Below are positions 9,064 through 17,927 of a stretch of DNA of 64,000 nucleotides, one piece after another. The translations under genes and the position numbers were made by a program. Below the pieces are notes generated by a model, which was not told the DNA's origin, searched no databases, and saw nothing but the letters and a program-made list of their open reading frames with translations. Source of the stretch: Alistipes sp. Marseille-P5061. GTDB lineage: Bacteria; Bacteroidota; Bacteroidia; Bacteroidales; Rikenellaceae. Position 1 is the first letter of the stretch; the number at the start of each line of letters is the position of its first letter. The stretch covers positions 501,120 to 565,119 of the forward strand of contig NZ_LT985748.1 in NCBI RefSeq assembly GCF_900290115.1, given 5' to 3'.

Positions 9064-10920
9064 ATGAGCAAAAGAATAACCATCCTTCTGGCCGGCCTCG
9101 TGATGCTGGTCGCGTGCCAGAGCGAAGAGCCGCAGCCGGCACCGCGTCCGCAGCAGAGCGGCGGCGTGGTCTTCGAGCTGCAGTGTGAGGAGTATGCCGC
9201 GGCGGAGAGCCGTGCGGCATCGCTCCGCGCAACGGATTACGACCGCGTGGAGTTCGGCGTGGCGGACAGCGACGGCAACATCGTCGGGGAGCTCAAGGGC
9301 ATCTACGACGCCGCCACTTCGCAGATGCGCATCGAAGGGCTCCGCGAGGGGGAGTACCAACTGCTGATTCTGGGCATCCGCGGCAACAGCGACCGGGACG
9401 GCGTACGCTTCCACCGCATGCGTCATATGGACGACCTCTGGCTGAGCTTCCCCGAGACGCTCGACCGCCCGCTTCAGGCCGAATACTTCTACTCGCAGAG
9501 CCCCTTCAGCGTCATCTCGCGGACGACCGACGCGGGCCAGGTGCAGGAGGCCGTCGTCGAGCAGACGCCCGTACAGCGCCGCATCATCGGCCGCACGGAC
9601 TTCTCGTTCACCTACAACAACCCCTACGTCGCCGCCGCGGTCCTTGAGAAACAGGCCGAGGTGGAGGCTCCCCGCTTCCGCACGCGGTTCTCGGGCGGCG
9701 GCGCCTTCTCGGGAGAGAGCGACGGGGCGGACATCGCACTGACGCTCGACGAGCAGCAGTCGTACCTCTTCCCCCCGACGGTCGACGGGGAGCCGCTGCG
9801 CGGTACCATCGAGCTCTTCACGCGGAACTATCTGGGCTACGAGGTGCGCCGCACCTTCGGCTTCGAACTCGAGCGGCTCGAGGCGAACCATATCGGCCCG
9901 ATTCACACCGGGGTAATCCACCCCGACGACCCTTCGGGCACGATGTTCGTCTCGGAGCAGTACTACCGCACGAGCGACCACTCGCTCATCCTCCAGGACG
10001 ACGAGCCCAAGAGCGTCTACGCCGACCCGGCCCAGCGCAAGTTCAACACCGCGGCGCCGCTTCAGCTCTCGGTCTCGGATGACGGGCGCTTTCACGCCCG
10101 CTTCTACTCGCCCCGCCCGCTGAGCGACGTGACGGTCCGGGCGCTCATTCCGGGAGCCGGCAGCGAGTACCTCGACCTGGCCTACTTCGACCACATCCCC
10201 GCCTTTGCCGACTTCTACGGCGAGATGCCGCTCACGCAGCGCGCCTGCATCTTCCGCTCCGAGTCGGGACGGCTGATGCGCGTCGAGCGGATGACGCCCG
10301 AACAGCTGGCCGCCATCGAGTACCGCATCGTATCGAGTGACCCCTACTGGGCCAAGCTCCAGGGGATTATCCACGGCTGGAATATCAGCTTCGGACTCTA
10401 CGGCGGCGACCCCGACCGTCCGGACGGAGGTCCCGACGGCAACTGGATGGGAATCCGCCCGGTGCACTGCCGCGAAGTGGTGGCCCTCTTCCTCAACTTC
10501 ACCTACATGATTGACATGCCCGAGCACGAGGAGATTCTCCGCGCCAACGAGGACCGTCTCTACGGCAACGGCGGCGTCAACGACAAGGTGACGGCTGAAA
10601 CCGTTCTGCGCCAGATGCGCCAGGCCCGGACGCTGAGTGTCGGTCTCGTATACCCGGGCAACGGCATCGTCGGACTGGGCGGCGGCACGGCCTTCGGAGC
10701 CTACCAGCAGGCGTGGCTGCAGCACTACTTCAACACCTACTCCTGCGAAATCATGTTCCACGAGCTGGGCCACGTGATGGGTTACAGCCACAGCAGCTCC
10801 TTCACCTACGGCCCGTGGGCCCAGGAGTTGATGAACCACTTCTACGTCAGCCACATCGACCAGATGCCCATCGACTCGCCCTCGTACCTCAACAGTTCGC
10901 AGAACCCGAATCTATACTGA
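9064..10920 (+). CDS. Putative zinc metalloproteinase lipoprotein (metzincin-type motif)
   Basis: 618 aa. The start is set at MSKRITILLAGLVMLVAC, whose lipobox gives Cys18 as the lipidated residue; an upstream in-frame extension lacks any signal features. Residues about 35-330 resemble the beta-rich folds of Bacteroidales fimbria-associated proteins. A C-terminal zinc site, HELGHVMGYSH at 566-576, fits HExxHxxGxxH of metzincins, with Glu567 as the general base and the three His as ligands. The protein probably acts on the outer surface. It is first in a run of four lipoprotein genes; the next begins 8 bp after its stop. Substrate is unknown; maturation of the fimbrillin-like partners or host glycoprotein cleavage are both possible. 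Confidence 0.75.
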   Translation: MSKRITILLAGLVMLVACQSEEPQPAPRPQQSGGVVFELQCEEYAAAESRAASLRATDYDRVEFGVADSDGNIVGELKGIYDAATSQMRIEGLREGEYQLLILGIRGNSDRDGVRFHRMRHMDDLWLSFPETLDRPLQAEYFYSQSPFSVISRTTDAGQVQEAVVEQTPVQRRIIGRTDFSFTYNNPYVAAAVLEKQAEVEAPRFRTRFSGGGAFSGESDGADIALTLDEQQSYLFPPTVDGEPLRGTIELFTRNYLGYEVRRTFGFELERLEANHIGPIHTGVIHPDDPSGTMFVSEQYYRTSDHSLILQDDEPKSVYADPAQRKFNTAAPLQLSVSDDGRFHARFYSPRPLSDVTVRALIPGAGSEYLDLAYFDHIPAFADFYGEMPLTQRACIFRSESGRLMRVERMTPEQLAAIEYRIVSSDPYWAKLQGIIHGWNISFGLYGGDPDRPDGGPDGNWMGIRPVHCREVVALFLNFTYMIDMPEHEEILRANEDRLYGNGGVNDKVTAETVLRQMRQARTLSVGLVYPGNGIVGLGGGTAFGAYQQAWLQHYFNTYSCEIMFHELGHVMGYSHSSSFTYGPWAQELMNHFYVSHIDQMPIDSPSYLNSSQNPNLY

Positions 10921-10928
10921 TACGCACG

Positions 10929-13172
10929 ATGAAAACGACCCTTATGAAATATGCCCTCCGGGGCCTTCTGCTCCCGCTCCTGACGGGCTGCCACACGGGG
11001 CAGGAGCTCGCGACGCCCGACGGCGCCGCAGGCGGCGTGACGGTCCGCTTCGAGGCCGCAGCATCGACCGCCGCACCGCTCGGCACCACCCGTGCCACGG
11101 CCGACGACATGCAGTTGGGTACCGTTGTGGGCTTCCGCTTCGAGCAGGGGCGGCTTCGGGAAATCGCCGCAAGCGAGGCGACATTCACCGGCTCGAGCCG
11201 CACCTTCCACCTGCGGGCCCGCTCGGGGAGCATCTACTTCGTCGCCAACCCGCCGGCAAAAGTCTTCGAGGAGATGCAGCCCGACGTGACCACCCTCGAG
11301 GCGTTCCTCGCCGCCGAGGCGCCCGTCACGGCGATGACGGCCGACGGCCTCACGATGACCGGCTCGGCCGAACTTTCGGCTGCGGAGCGCACGCTCACCG
11401 TCGCTCTGACGCGGAGCGTGGCCCGGCTCGACCTCGCATCGACCGATGCCGGCGTGGAGGTCCACAGCATCGTGCTCCGCGGCGCGGCCGACCGGGGCTA
11501 CGTCAACGGCCGGAGCGATGTGACCACGCCGCCGACGGCCTCGACGACGGAGTTCCGCCGCGAATACGGCGACACGCCGCTTGTCAACGGACGCGAGACG
11601 TTGCTCTATCTGGCCGAACAGAGCGAGGCGGCACTCACGGCCGAGGTGGTGGTCCGCTTCGGCGGAGGCTGGCACCGGATGGAGGCGGCACTGCCCGCTG
11701 AAATCCGCCGCAACACCACCTACACGCTGCAGGTGCGCGGCCAGGGGAGCGAACTCCGCGTGGAGATTGAGGCCGACGGCTGGCTGACGGGCGACAGCGT
11801 CGAGAGCCGACCCGACCTGCGGGGGCTCATCGACCTCGAGGCCTCGGAGCTGCCCGACGGCGTCCGGGTCAACGAACTGCGCGACACGGTCCGCATCGCG
11901 CACGCCGAGAACCGCTTCCGGCTGGTGCTGCTGGCCGAGCCCGACTCGGAGCTCCGCATCGAGGGGCATATAGACGGCGTCACGGCAACGCCCGAAGAGC
12001 TGACCCGCGGCGTAGAACGCGTGGCGGCCGTCTCGGTCGAGAAGCGGCTCTTCATGCCGGGCCAAGGCGAGGGATACCTCTGCCTCGACCTGCTGCGCGG
12101 CAACCTCCGCTCGGGACGCGTCGTCCTCATCTTCGAGGAGAACCCGATTCGGATGAGGGGGCAAATCACCTTCGACAGCGAGGGAGTCTGCGACTTCGAC
12201 CGCTACATCGACGGCGAACTGGCCACCCTCTCGCTCCCCGAGGGGGCCGAGGCCCGGCTCGAGTTCGATGCCGACGAGGCGCTCTGGATGAAGCTCGAGC
12301 CCGCGCAGGATGAATACCGCCTGCTGGGGGGCTGGAAGCCCAACGACCCGAAGGCCGACGGCCGCGTGCAGGAGGCGCGCCTCATCGTCGACCTCAACGA
12401 CGGCTCCCCCGAGGAGCGCTACACCATCCGCCGCCGCAACTGGGGCCTCCCGGTGGTCGAAATCGGCCGCAACTGGTGGTGCAAGTACAACCTGCGGGGC
12501 AACGTGAAGCGTTTCGAGGAGCAGGTCACGATTCAGGAGGACCCCGCCACCGAGGCCGAGCTGGCCGACTTCCTGGCCGCATGCGACAACGAGCAGCTGC
12601 TGGCACTCATGGGCGAGCAGTACCAGGGCGGCAACCCCGACAGGCTCCCGCTGCGCCACAACGGCGAGGCCTTCTACCACGAAGGGATGCAGGAGACGGC
12701 CGGCAACTTCGGAACGCTCGACCCCACCGCGATGGCGCCCGACGGATACCGGATTCCCGACCATGCGGATTACGGCTACTTCAGCGCCAACGACAACTTC
12801 AACCTCGGCGGCATCGGCGAGCGCCCCTTCTGGAACCGCACGCAGGACCGCGTCTGGGTGCGCATCATCGAGCGCGAGGCGGAGTTTCTCGGGGCAACCT
12901 ACGGCACCGTCTCCCTCTATGAGTTCACCGACGGCACCAACCACTGGGTGCTCTGCGGACTGGGGCACCAGTGGAACACCACTCCGGGCAACATCGCCCG
13001 CATGAACCTGCTGATGGCCACCTGGGGCAACAGCGGAAAGACCTGGTCGATGGAGGGCTATGCCCAGAGCGACCGCCCCAACCAGAACTGGCTCAAGTAT
13101 GTGAGTCAGAACGCCACCAAGACGCGCTCCATCCGCTGCATCAAGACCCCCGTGGAGTATATCTACGATTAG
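10929..13172 (+). CDS. Fimbrillin/Mfa-like lipoprotein with a large C-terminal module
   Basis: 747 aa. The signal peptide ends LLTGC (Cys21). The N-terminal part (to about 290) has the Bacteroidales fimbria-protein pattern: a LTRSVARLDL strand, a LLYLAEQSE strand and EIRRNTTYTLQV. The second part (about 300-747) is shared with the protein encoded at 14256: GGWKPNDPKADGR, RRRNWGLPV, NWWCKYN (around 515-521) and a final RSIRCIKTPVEYIYD. Near residue 602, APDGYRIPDHADYGYF recalls the GWRLPTxxEW signature of FGE-like/C-type-lectin-fold domains, suggesting a tip adhesin. That is inference. MKTTLMKYALRG is taken as the start; a second ATG five codons later is possible. Confidence 0.7.
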   Translation: MKTTLMKYALRGLLLPLLTGCHTGQELATPDGAAGGVTVRFEAAASTAAPLGTTRATADDMQLGTVVGFRFEQGRLREIAASEATFTGSSRTFHLRARSGSIYFVANPPAKVFEEMQPDVTTLEAFLAAEAPVTAMTADGLTMTGSAELSAAERTLTVALTRSVARLDLASTDAGVEVHSIVLRGAADRGYVNGRSDVTTPPTASTTEFRREYGDTPLVNGRETLLYLAEQSEAALTAEVVVRFGGGWHRMEAALPAEIRRNTTYTLQVRGQGSELRVEIEADGWLTGDSVESRPDLRGLIDLEASELPDGVRVNELRDTVRIAHAENRFRLVLLAEPDSELRIEGHIDGVTATPEELTRGVERVAAVSVEKRLFMPGQGEGYLCLDLLRGNLRSGRVVLIFEENPIRMRGQITFDSEGVCDFDRYIDGELATLSLPEGAEARLEFDADEALWMKLEPAQDEYRLLGGWKPNDPKADGRVQEARLIVDLNDGSPEERYTIRRRNWGLPVVEIGRNWWCKYNLRGNVKRFEEQVTIQEDPATEAELADFLAACDNEQLLALMGEQYQGGNPDRLPLRHNGEAFYHEGMQETAGNFGTLDPTAMAPDGYRIPDHADYGYFSANDNFNLGGIGERPFWNRTQDRVWVRIIEREAEFLGATYGTVSLYEFTDGTNHWVLCGLGHQWNTTPGNIARMNLLMATWGNSGKTWSMEGYAQSDRPNQNWLKYVSQNATKTRSIRCIKTPVEYIYD

Positions 13173-13283
13173 CGGCAGCCGAAGCGCCCGACCAAGAGAA
13201 ACCGGAACGGAACCGGACAAATCCGAACCGAAACCTGGAATACAAAGCAGTACTAATCAATTCAAAAAAGGGGAACAAAGACC

Positions 13284-14174
13284 ATGAACACGATTGCAAA
13301 AGCAACCACCGCAGCACTTCTCATCTCGAACCTGGCCCTGGTAGCCTGCGCCGAAAAGGAGCAGACTCCGGGCATGCCCGCCGCGGGCACCGTGCTCTCG
13401 CTCCGCATGGCCGACTACGAAGGCGCCGGACAGAGCCTTGCCGGCGAGAACGAAATCACCGACTTCAAGGCCTGCATCTTCGAAGAGGGCCGTATGACGC
13501 ACATCTACGACAACATTCAGGCATCGGGCTCGGGATATGCGCTCCAGCTCGACAGCCACTCGGGCACGCTCTACGTCCTGGCCAACACGGGCGACCAGAT
13601 TGACCTCCACGAGCTCCAGAGCCAGTCGCTCGACGAGCAGACGTGGCTCAAGCAGACCATGGCGCTCGACCGCGAGGCACCCGTTCACTTCTTCACGGGC
13701 AGCGTGAAGCTCGACGAAATGTCCTCCTCGCAGACGACGATTCCCGTTACGCTCAAGCGCGGTGTGGCTCGCTTCGACCTGCAGGTCAAGACCGCCGGCG
13801 TAGCCCGCATCAAGAGCATCACGATGAAGAATACCGCCGGAAAGGGTCTCCTCTTCACCTCCGACGCCGGCAGCCTCTCGCCTGAGGGTGTGGAGCGCGC
13901 CGAGAGCAGCGTGCGCTTCGACGAGCCGCTGACGGCAAACACCCAGGGTGTGATGTACCTCTACGAGCAGAGCAACGAGGGTCTCGAGGTGACCATCGAG
14001 GCTGAAATCGACGGCGTGGAGAAGAGCCTCTCGAAGGCCATCGACGGGGACATCCGCCGCAACACCGTCTACACGCTCACCGTGCGCAAGGATGTCATCG
14101 ACGTCGAGGTCAGCCACTCCTTCGACGAGTGGGAAGAGGGCGGCGACACGGAGCTCACCCCCGCCCGCCGGTAG
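13284..14174 (+). CDS. Fimbrillin/Mfa-like lipoprotein, single-module form
   Basis: 296 aa. The signal peptide ends LVAC (Cys22). The rest corresponds to the N-terminal module of its two larger neighbours: LKRGVARFDLQV, IKSITMKNTAGKGLLF, MYLYEQSNEGLEV and DIRRNTVYTLTV. It stops just where they continue into their C-terminal module. The pattern is that of FimB/Mfa2-like anchor and minor fimbrial subunits. A 111-bp gap separates it from the preceding gene, and a hairpin with a short T-tract follows, so it may be expressed at a different level from its neighbours. It might be the stalk or anchor subunit, with the larger proteins at the tip. Confidence 0.7.
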   Translation: MNTIAKATTAALLISNLALVACAEKEQTPGMPAAGTVLSLRMADYEGAGQSLAGENEITDFKACIFEEGRMTHIYDNIQASGSGYALQLDSHSGTLYVLANTGDQIDLHELQSQSLDEQTWLKQTMALDREAPVHFFTGSVKLDEMSSSQTTIPVTLKRGVARFDLQVKTAGVARIKSITMKNTAGKGLLFTSDAGSLSPEGVERAESSVRFDEPLTANTQGVMYLYEQSNEGLEVTIEAEIDGVEKSLSKAIDGDIRRNTVYTLTVRKDVIDVEVSHSFDEWEEGGDTELTPARR

Positions 14175-14198
14175 GGCCACCCGACAAACACCCTTCAG

Positions 14199-14225
14199 GG
14201 CTCCCGGCTTCAGTCGGGAGCCTTT
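14199..14225 (+). terminator. Intra-operon hairpin, possible partial terminator
   Basis: GGCTCCCG pairs with CGGGAGCC and is followed by TTTAT. It lies 24 bp after the single-module lipoprotein gene and 30 bp before the next gene. The short T-tract suggests attenuation or 3'-end protection rather than full termination. Confidence 0.6.
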
Positions 14226-14255
14226 ATCCCGAAACAGACCATTCACCCCAAAACG

Positions 14256-16544
14256 ATGATTCTACGCAACACCTTCATACGCCTCATCCCGACACTTGCG
14301 CTTGTCGGCGGCACGCTCCACGCCTGCACGTCGCCCGACGACGGGACGACAGCACCCGGCGCCGGCGTTCGGAAGCTCCGCCCGCAGCTCGAGGCATTCG
14401 CCGACGGAGCCCAGACCGCACAGGGCGAAGAGTCGGTCGACCGGCTCGACGCCTACCTGTTCGAGCAGGGACGGCTGAGCGCACGCTTCGAGGGGCTGAC
14501 GGCCGCAGGCGACGGCTTCGCCCTGCAGCTCGGGCAGCTCTCGGGCCGCCTCTATCTGGTGGCCAACGCCGGGGCGGAGGCCATCGGCACGCCCGAGGAG
14601 GGGCTCTCCGAGCAGGAATGGCTCGCGCGGAGCATCCTGTCGGGTGACGGAGCGCAGCCCCGCCACCTCACCGGTACCATCGAGCTGGGCAGCCTTCCCT
14701 CCGGCACGACCACGCTGCCCGTATCGCTCCGACGCGGCTATGCCCGCTTCGACCTGCGGATTCTGGTGGCGGGCGAGGCGGCCGTCGAGCGGCTGCTCTT
14801 CACCTCCGCCGCCCGGGAGGCCTACCTCTTCCCGGGGGAGCAGGTGGCAACCCCCGCTGGGGCGCCGACCGGCGAGGTGGAGGTTCGTCCCGACCGCCCC
14901 TTCACCGTCAGCACGCCCGCCGTCGCCCTGCTGCACGAGCAGGCGTCACCCGAGCTGACCCTCCGCGTCGAGGCGCTCATCGACGGCAAGCCCTGCACCT
15001 TCGAGAAGAGCCTCCCGGCGGAAATCCGCCGCAATACGGTCTACACCGTAACGCTGCGCCGCGACATCGTCGACGCCGACGTTGAGCTGACCGTCGAGCC
15101 GTGGCGCGACGGCGGCTCGACGGAGCTGGAGCCCGACCTGGACGCTCTGCCGACGGTCGACCTCGAGCGTTCGGAGATTCCCGACGAGGTCTCCGTCTCG
15201 GAGCAACGCACCGAGGTGACCTTCCCCTACTACCGGAGCGAGATGGTGCTCGCCGTCGACTGCAACGACGAACTGGAGCTGCTTCCGCTCGCGGGCTATC
15301 CGCTGACGGTCGAGCCTCTGGCCAACAACGGCGGCATCGAGGGGATGAACCGCTTCCGCATCCGCAAGGCGCTCTATGCCCCCGGCATGCCGGCCGACCG
15401 CGTCGAGCTGCGCTTCCACCGCAAGGGGCTCGGCAACGACTACCCCGAGGATTGTATCGTGCTCCACCTCGAGGCCAACCCGACCGCCATCGAGGGCCCG
15501 TTCGCCTTCTCGAGCCCCGGCTACTCGTACGACTTCGGTCGTTACGTGGACAACGAACTGGGGCGCTTCGCGCTGGCTCCGGGCAAGGAGCTCATCGCCG
15601 AGTTCGACGGTGACGAGGACCCCTGGGTACGCATCATTCCCGACACCGAAGAGCCGGCATTCACCCGCGTGGTGGCGGGCTGGCGCCCCAACGACCCCAA
15701 GGCCGACGGCCGCGAGCAGTCCGTGCGGCTGGTGATTCGCAACGCCGCGGACCACTCACAGCGCGAGGAGTACACCGTCATGCGCCGCAACTGGGGGCTG
15801 CCCGTCACGTGGTTCCACGGCGTATGGTGGTGCAAGTACAATTCGCGGGGACGCTCACGCGAGTTCGCCGACCAGATTCTCCCCTCGACCGACCCCGCGG
15901 CGCTGGCCGGCAAGAGCCTCTTCAACTACCTGGCCACCTGCTCGCCCGAGGAGTATTACGAACTCTGGTGCTGGGCCTATCAGGGCGACAGCGGCATCGG
16001 GCAGCGCGTGGTCGACAAGGAGGGGGTGCTGGTCATGGACGGATTCACCAACACCAACACGGCCCACATCAACCGCCTGCCGGCCGATGCGCTCTCGCCC
16101 GACGGCTACGAGCTGCCCTTGCTCGAGGAGTTCAACCGGATGTTCGACGCCACGGACTACATCTGGATGATGTGGACCGGTTCGCACCAGCTGCGCAACC
16201 CCTGGGAGGGACACGCCACCGTACGGCGCACGCAGCAGCGGCGCAACGACCTCACGGTCGGCTCGGTCGCGGTCAAGGACCTGCTCTCGGTAGCGTTGAC
16301 GAGCCCCGACTTCCCCGACCTCGAGGGGGTGACCTGGTACGGCCCCGGAGCACAGTGGAACGCCGACGGCATCAAGCACTCGGGCCACTACAACAACATG
16401 CTCTTCTCGGTCCATGCACCCGACGGCGGTGGATGGTACATCACCGGCGGCATGGGCAACCTCTACATGACGAAGAACGCCGCCGGCTACAACGACACGC
16501 GCCTGCTGCGCTTCAAGAAGTCGCCCGTCGAGTTCACCTACTGA
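14256..16544 (+). CDS. Fimbrillin/Mfa-like lipoprotein with a large C-terminal module (paralogue)
   Basis: 762 aa. The signal peptide ends LHAC (Cys24). The N-terminal module carries LRRGYARFDLRI, VALLHEQASPEL and EIRRNTVYTVTL. The C-terminal module shares AGWRPNDPKADGR, MRRNWGLPV, WWCKYN (around 524-529) and the terminal SPVEFTY with the protein encoded at 10929. Around residue 611, SPDGYELPLLEEFNRMF occupies the place of the possible lectin-fold motif in that paralogue. Two thirds of the protein is otherwise of unknown function. It is last in the lipoprotein run and is followed by a strong hairpin. It probably arose by duplication, but the two copies are clearly diverged. Confidence 0.7.
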   Translation: MILRNTFIRLIPTLALVGGTLHACTSPDDGTTAPGAGVRKLRPQLEAFADGAQTAQGEESVDRLDAYLFEQGRLSARFEGLTAAGDGFALQLGQLSGRLYLVANAGAEAIGTPEEGLSEQEWLARSILSGDGAQPRHLTGTIELGSLPSGTTTLPVSLRRGYARFDLRILVAGEAAVERLLFTSAAREAYLFPGEQVATPAGAPTGEVEVRPDRPFTVSTPAVALLHEQASPELTLRVEALIDGKPCTFEKSLPAEIRRNTVYTVTLRRDIVDADVELTVEPWRDGGSTELEPDLDALPTVDLERSEIPDEVSVSEQRTEVTFPYYRSEMVLAVDCNDELELLPLAGYPLTVEPLANNGGIEGMNRFRIRKALYAPGMPADRVELRFHRKGLGNDYPEDCIVLHLEANPTAIEGPFAFSSPGYSYDFGRYVDNELGRFALAPGKELIAEFDGDEDPWVRIIPDTEEPAFTRVVAGWRPNDPKADGREQSVRLVIRNAADHSQREEYTVMRRNWGLPVTWFHGVWWCKYNSRGRSREFADQILPSTDPAALAGKSLFNYLATCSPEEYYELWCWAYQGDSGIGQRVVDKEGVLVMDGFTNTNTAHINRLPADALSPDGYELPLLEEFNRMFDATDYIWMMWTGSHQLRNPWEGHATVRRTQQRRNDLTVGSVAVKDLLSVALTSPDFPDLEGVTWYGPGAQWNADGIKHSGHYNNMLFSVHAPDGGGWYITGGMGNLYMTKNAAGYNDTRLLRFKKSPVEFTY

Positions 16545-16616
16545 TGTCCCGCGGGGAGGTATCCGGAACCCGGAGCTCGCCCGACACAGGCCGACATGCC
16601 GTCCCCGCCGCAAGTC

Positions 16617-16652
16617 AAAGCCCCGATGCATCCTGTGATGCATCGGGGCTTT
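16617..16652. terminator. Bidirectional terminator
   Basis: AAAGCCCCGATGCATC pairs perfectly with GATGCATCGGGGCTTT around a CTGT loop (16-bp stem). The T-rich right flank and A-rich left flank suit both the lipoprotein operon and the convergent EEP gene. Confidence 0.85.
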
Positions 16653-16697
16653 TCGTCGCTGCACGGCCTGAGCTTCATGCGGACCGCAAGCGGAGGG

Positions 16698-17633
16698 TCA
16701 CTCCGACAGCGGCGTCGCCAGCTTCACGCGGACAAAGACCGGGAAGTGGTCCGACGGAGTTCGCGCCCTGTAGCGGTAGAAGGAGACCTCGCGCGGGAAG
16801 GCCCCCGACTTGAGCTCCTGGTCGCTCCCCTCGACGGGCGTGCGGTAGGTCGAAGTCAGCACCCCGTAGGAGCAGACCTCGACCGAGGGGGAGACGAAGA
16901 TGTGGTCAATCCGGCTCGAGGTCATGGCCTCGGGGTCGAAGTTGTTGAAGGTGCCGTTGGGGGCGTAGCGTCGTTCGGCCGCCTCGTACGCATCGCGCAG
17001 CGCCTCGGAGCGGGCCAGCAGCGCATAGATTGCATCGGTCTGGTCGACGTTGAAGTCGCCCGTAAGGAAACAGCACTCGCCCGGCGCGCACATCGAGCGG
17101 ATGCGTTCAAGGACCAGACGGCAGCTCTCGGCGCGCGCCCGGACGCCGACATGGTCCAGGTGGAGGTTGAAGAAGTGGAAGACAACGCCGCTCTGCCGGT
17201 CGCGGAACCTGCCCCACGTACAGATGCGGGGCAGCGCCGCATCCCACCCCACGCTCGGCCGCCCGGGACTCTCCGAGAGCCAGAAATGGCCTTCATCGAG
17301 CAGTTCGAAGCGCTCGCGGAGGTAGAAAATCGGGGCATACTCCCCCTGCGTCGCCCCGTCGTCGCGGCCGACGCCAATATAGGCATAGTCGGGCAGCCGG
17401 TCGAGCATGTCGTGCAACTGGTCGTCGAGCACCTCCTGTGCGCCGAAGATGTCGAAGCCCTGTGACTCGACAATGCCGCACACGTGCGGAAGGCGCCGCT
17501 CCCAGCCGTTTCCGGCCGCAGCATCCCCCTCGTTGCGGTAACGTACGTTGAACGTGGCGACGGTCATCTGCTGGGCCGTCGCTCCCAGCGTGCCGCCCAG
17601 AAGCAGCACCCACAGCAGCAGGCGTTTCATCAT
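16698..17633 (-). CDS. Secreted endonuclease/exonuclease/phosphatase family hydrolase
   Basis: 311 aa. An N-terminal signal peptide (MMKRLLLWVLLLGGTLGATAQ) indicates export. The EEP fold is shown by TVATFNVRYRN (metal-binding Asn), GAQEV (catalytic Glu), HLDHVG, GDFNVD and the final SDHFPVFV (catalytic Asp-His). Homologues include secreted nucleases, sphingomyelinase-like and inositol-phosphate phosphatases, and the substrate cannot be told from sequence. The start is placed at the double Met before the signal peptide, because the upstream in-frame extension is not similar to anything. It is a single-gene unit with its own promoter and the shared terminator at 16617. Confidence 0.88.
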   Translation of the reverse strand: MMKRLLLWVLLLGGTLGATAQQMTVATFNVRYRNEGDAAAGNGWERRLPHVCGIVESQGFDIFGAQEVLDDQLHDMLDRLPDYAYIGVGRDDGATQGEYAPIFYLRERFELLDEGHFWLSESPGRPSVGWDAALPRICTWGRFRDRQSGVVFHFFNLHLDHVGVRARAESCRLVLERIRSMCAPGECCFLTGDFNVDQTDAIYALLARSEALRDAYEAAERRYAPNGTFNNFDPEAMTSSRIDHIFVSPSVEVCSYGVLTSTYRTPVEGSDQELKSGAFPREVSFYRYRARTPSDHFPVFVRVKLATPLSE

Positions 17634-17668
17634 CGTTTCGATTTTTGTATCGGGTTCATTCCGTAGAA

Positions 17669-17700
17669 CAAAGGTAACAAAATCCTGCCGTTTGAACCAA
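17669..17700 (-). promoter_or_regulatory. Promoter of the EEP hydrolase gene
   Basis: On the minus strand, TACCTTTG (17676-17669) is preceded by TTG (17700-17698) with a 21-bp spacer, fitting the Bacteroidota -33/-7 arrangement. Confidence 0.6.
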
Positions 17701-17714
17701 TCCGACGACGCTTT

Positions 17715-17730
17715 GGAACGAATCCGTTCC
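17715..17730. repeat. Inverted repeat upstream of the ROK kinase gene
   Basis: GGAACG-AATC-CGTTCC has perfect 6-bp arms and lies about 40 bp upstream of the TATCTTCG element at 17771. The word TTTGGAACGAA that begins it recurs at 27650-27660, ahead of the NagC-like regulator gene. It could be an operator; this is inference. Confidence 0.4.
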
Positions 17731-17770
17731 ACTTTTTCCGACGAGGCTCGGCCGTTTCGCAAATTTTTTG

Positions 17771-17778
17771 TATCTTCG
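17771..17778 (+). promoter_or_regulatory. Probable -7 element of the ROK kinase gene
   Basis: TATCTTCG is one base off TAnnTTTG. No clear -33 element at 19-21 bp. The leader to the ATG at 17928 would be about 145 nt, with no other feature seen in it. Confidence 0.4.
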
Positions 17779-17927
17779 TTGCGCCTTAAGGCGCGTAAGC
17801 GAGTCCTTCGCCCCTCTTCCGCGTCCGATACCGCACGGCGGCCACCCGCCCCGCGCGACGCCGGAGCGGGCATTTGTGCGACGAGCGCCCGCCGACCCCG
17901 AAACCGACTACAAAAAACCGGAACAGC

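Noticed and set aside
10929..16544. Recent tandem duplication in the lipoprotein genes
   Set aside because: The two large proteins share motifs but differ at most positions, and no long DNA repeat was seen, so any duplication is old.
8875..16664. Long minus-strand open frames over the four lipoprotein genes
   Set aside because: All are antisense shadows; the plus-strand genes have signal peptides, shared modules and family motifs.
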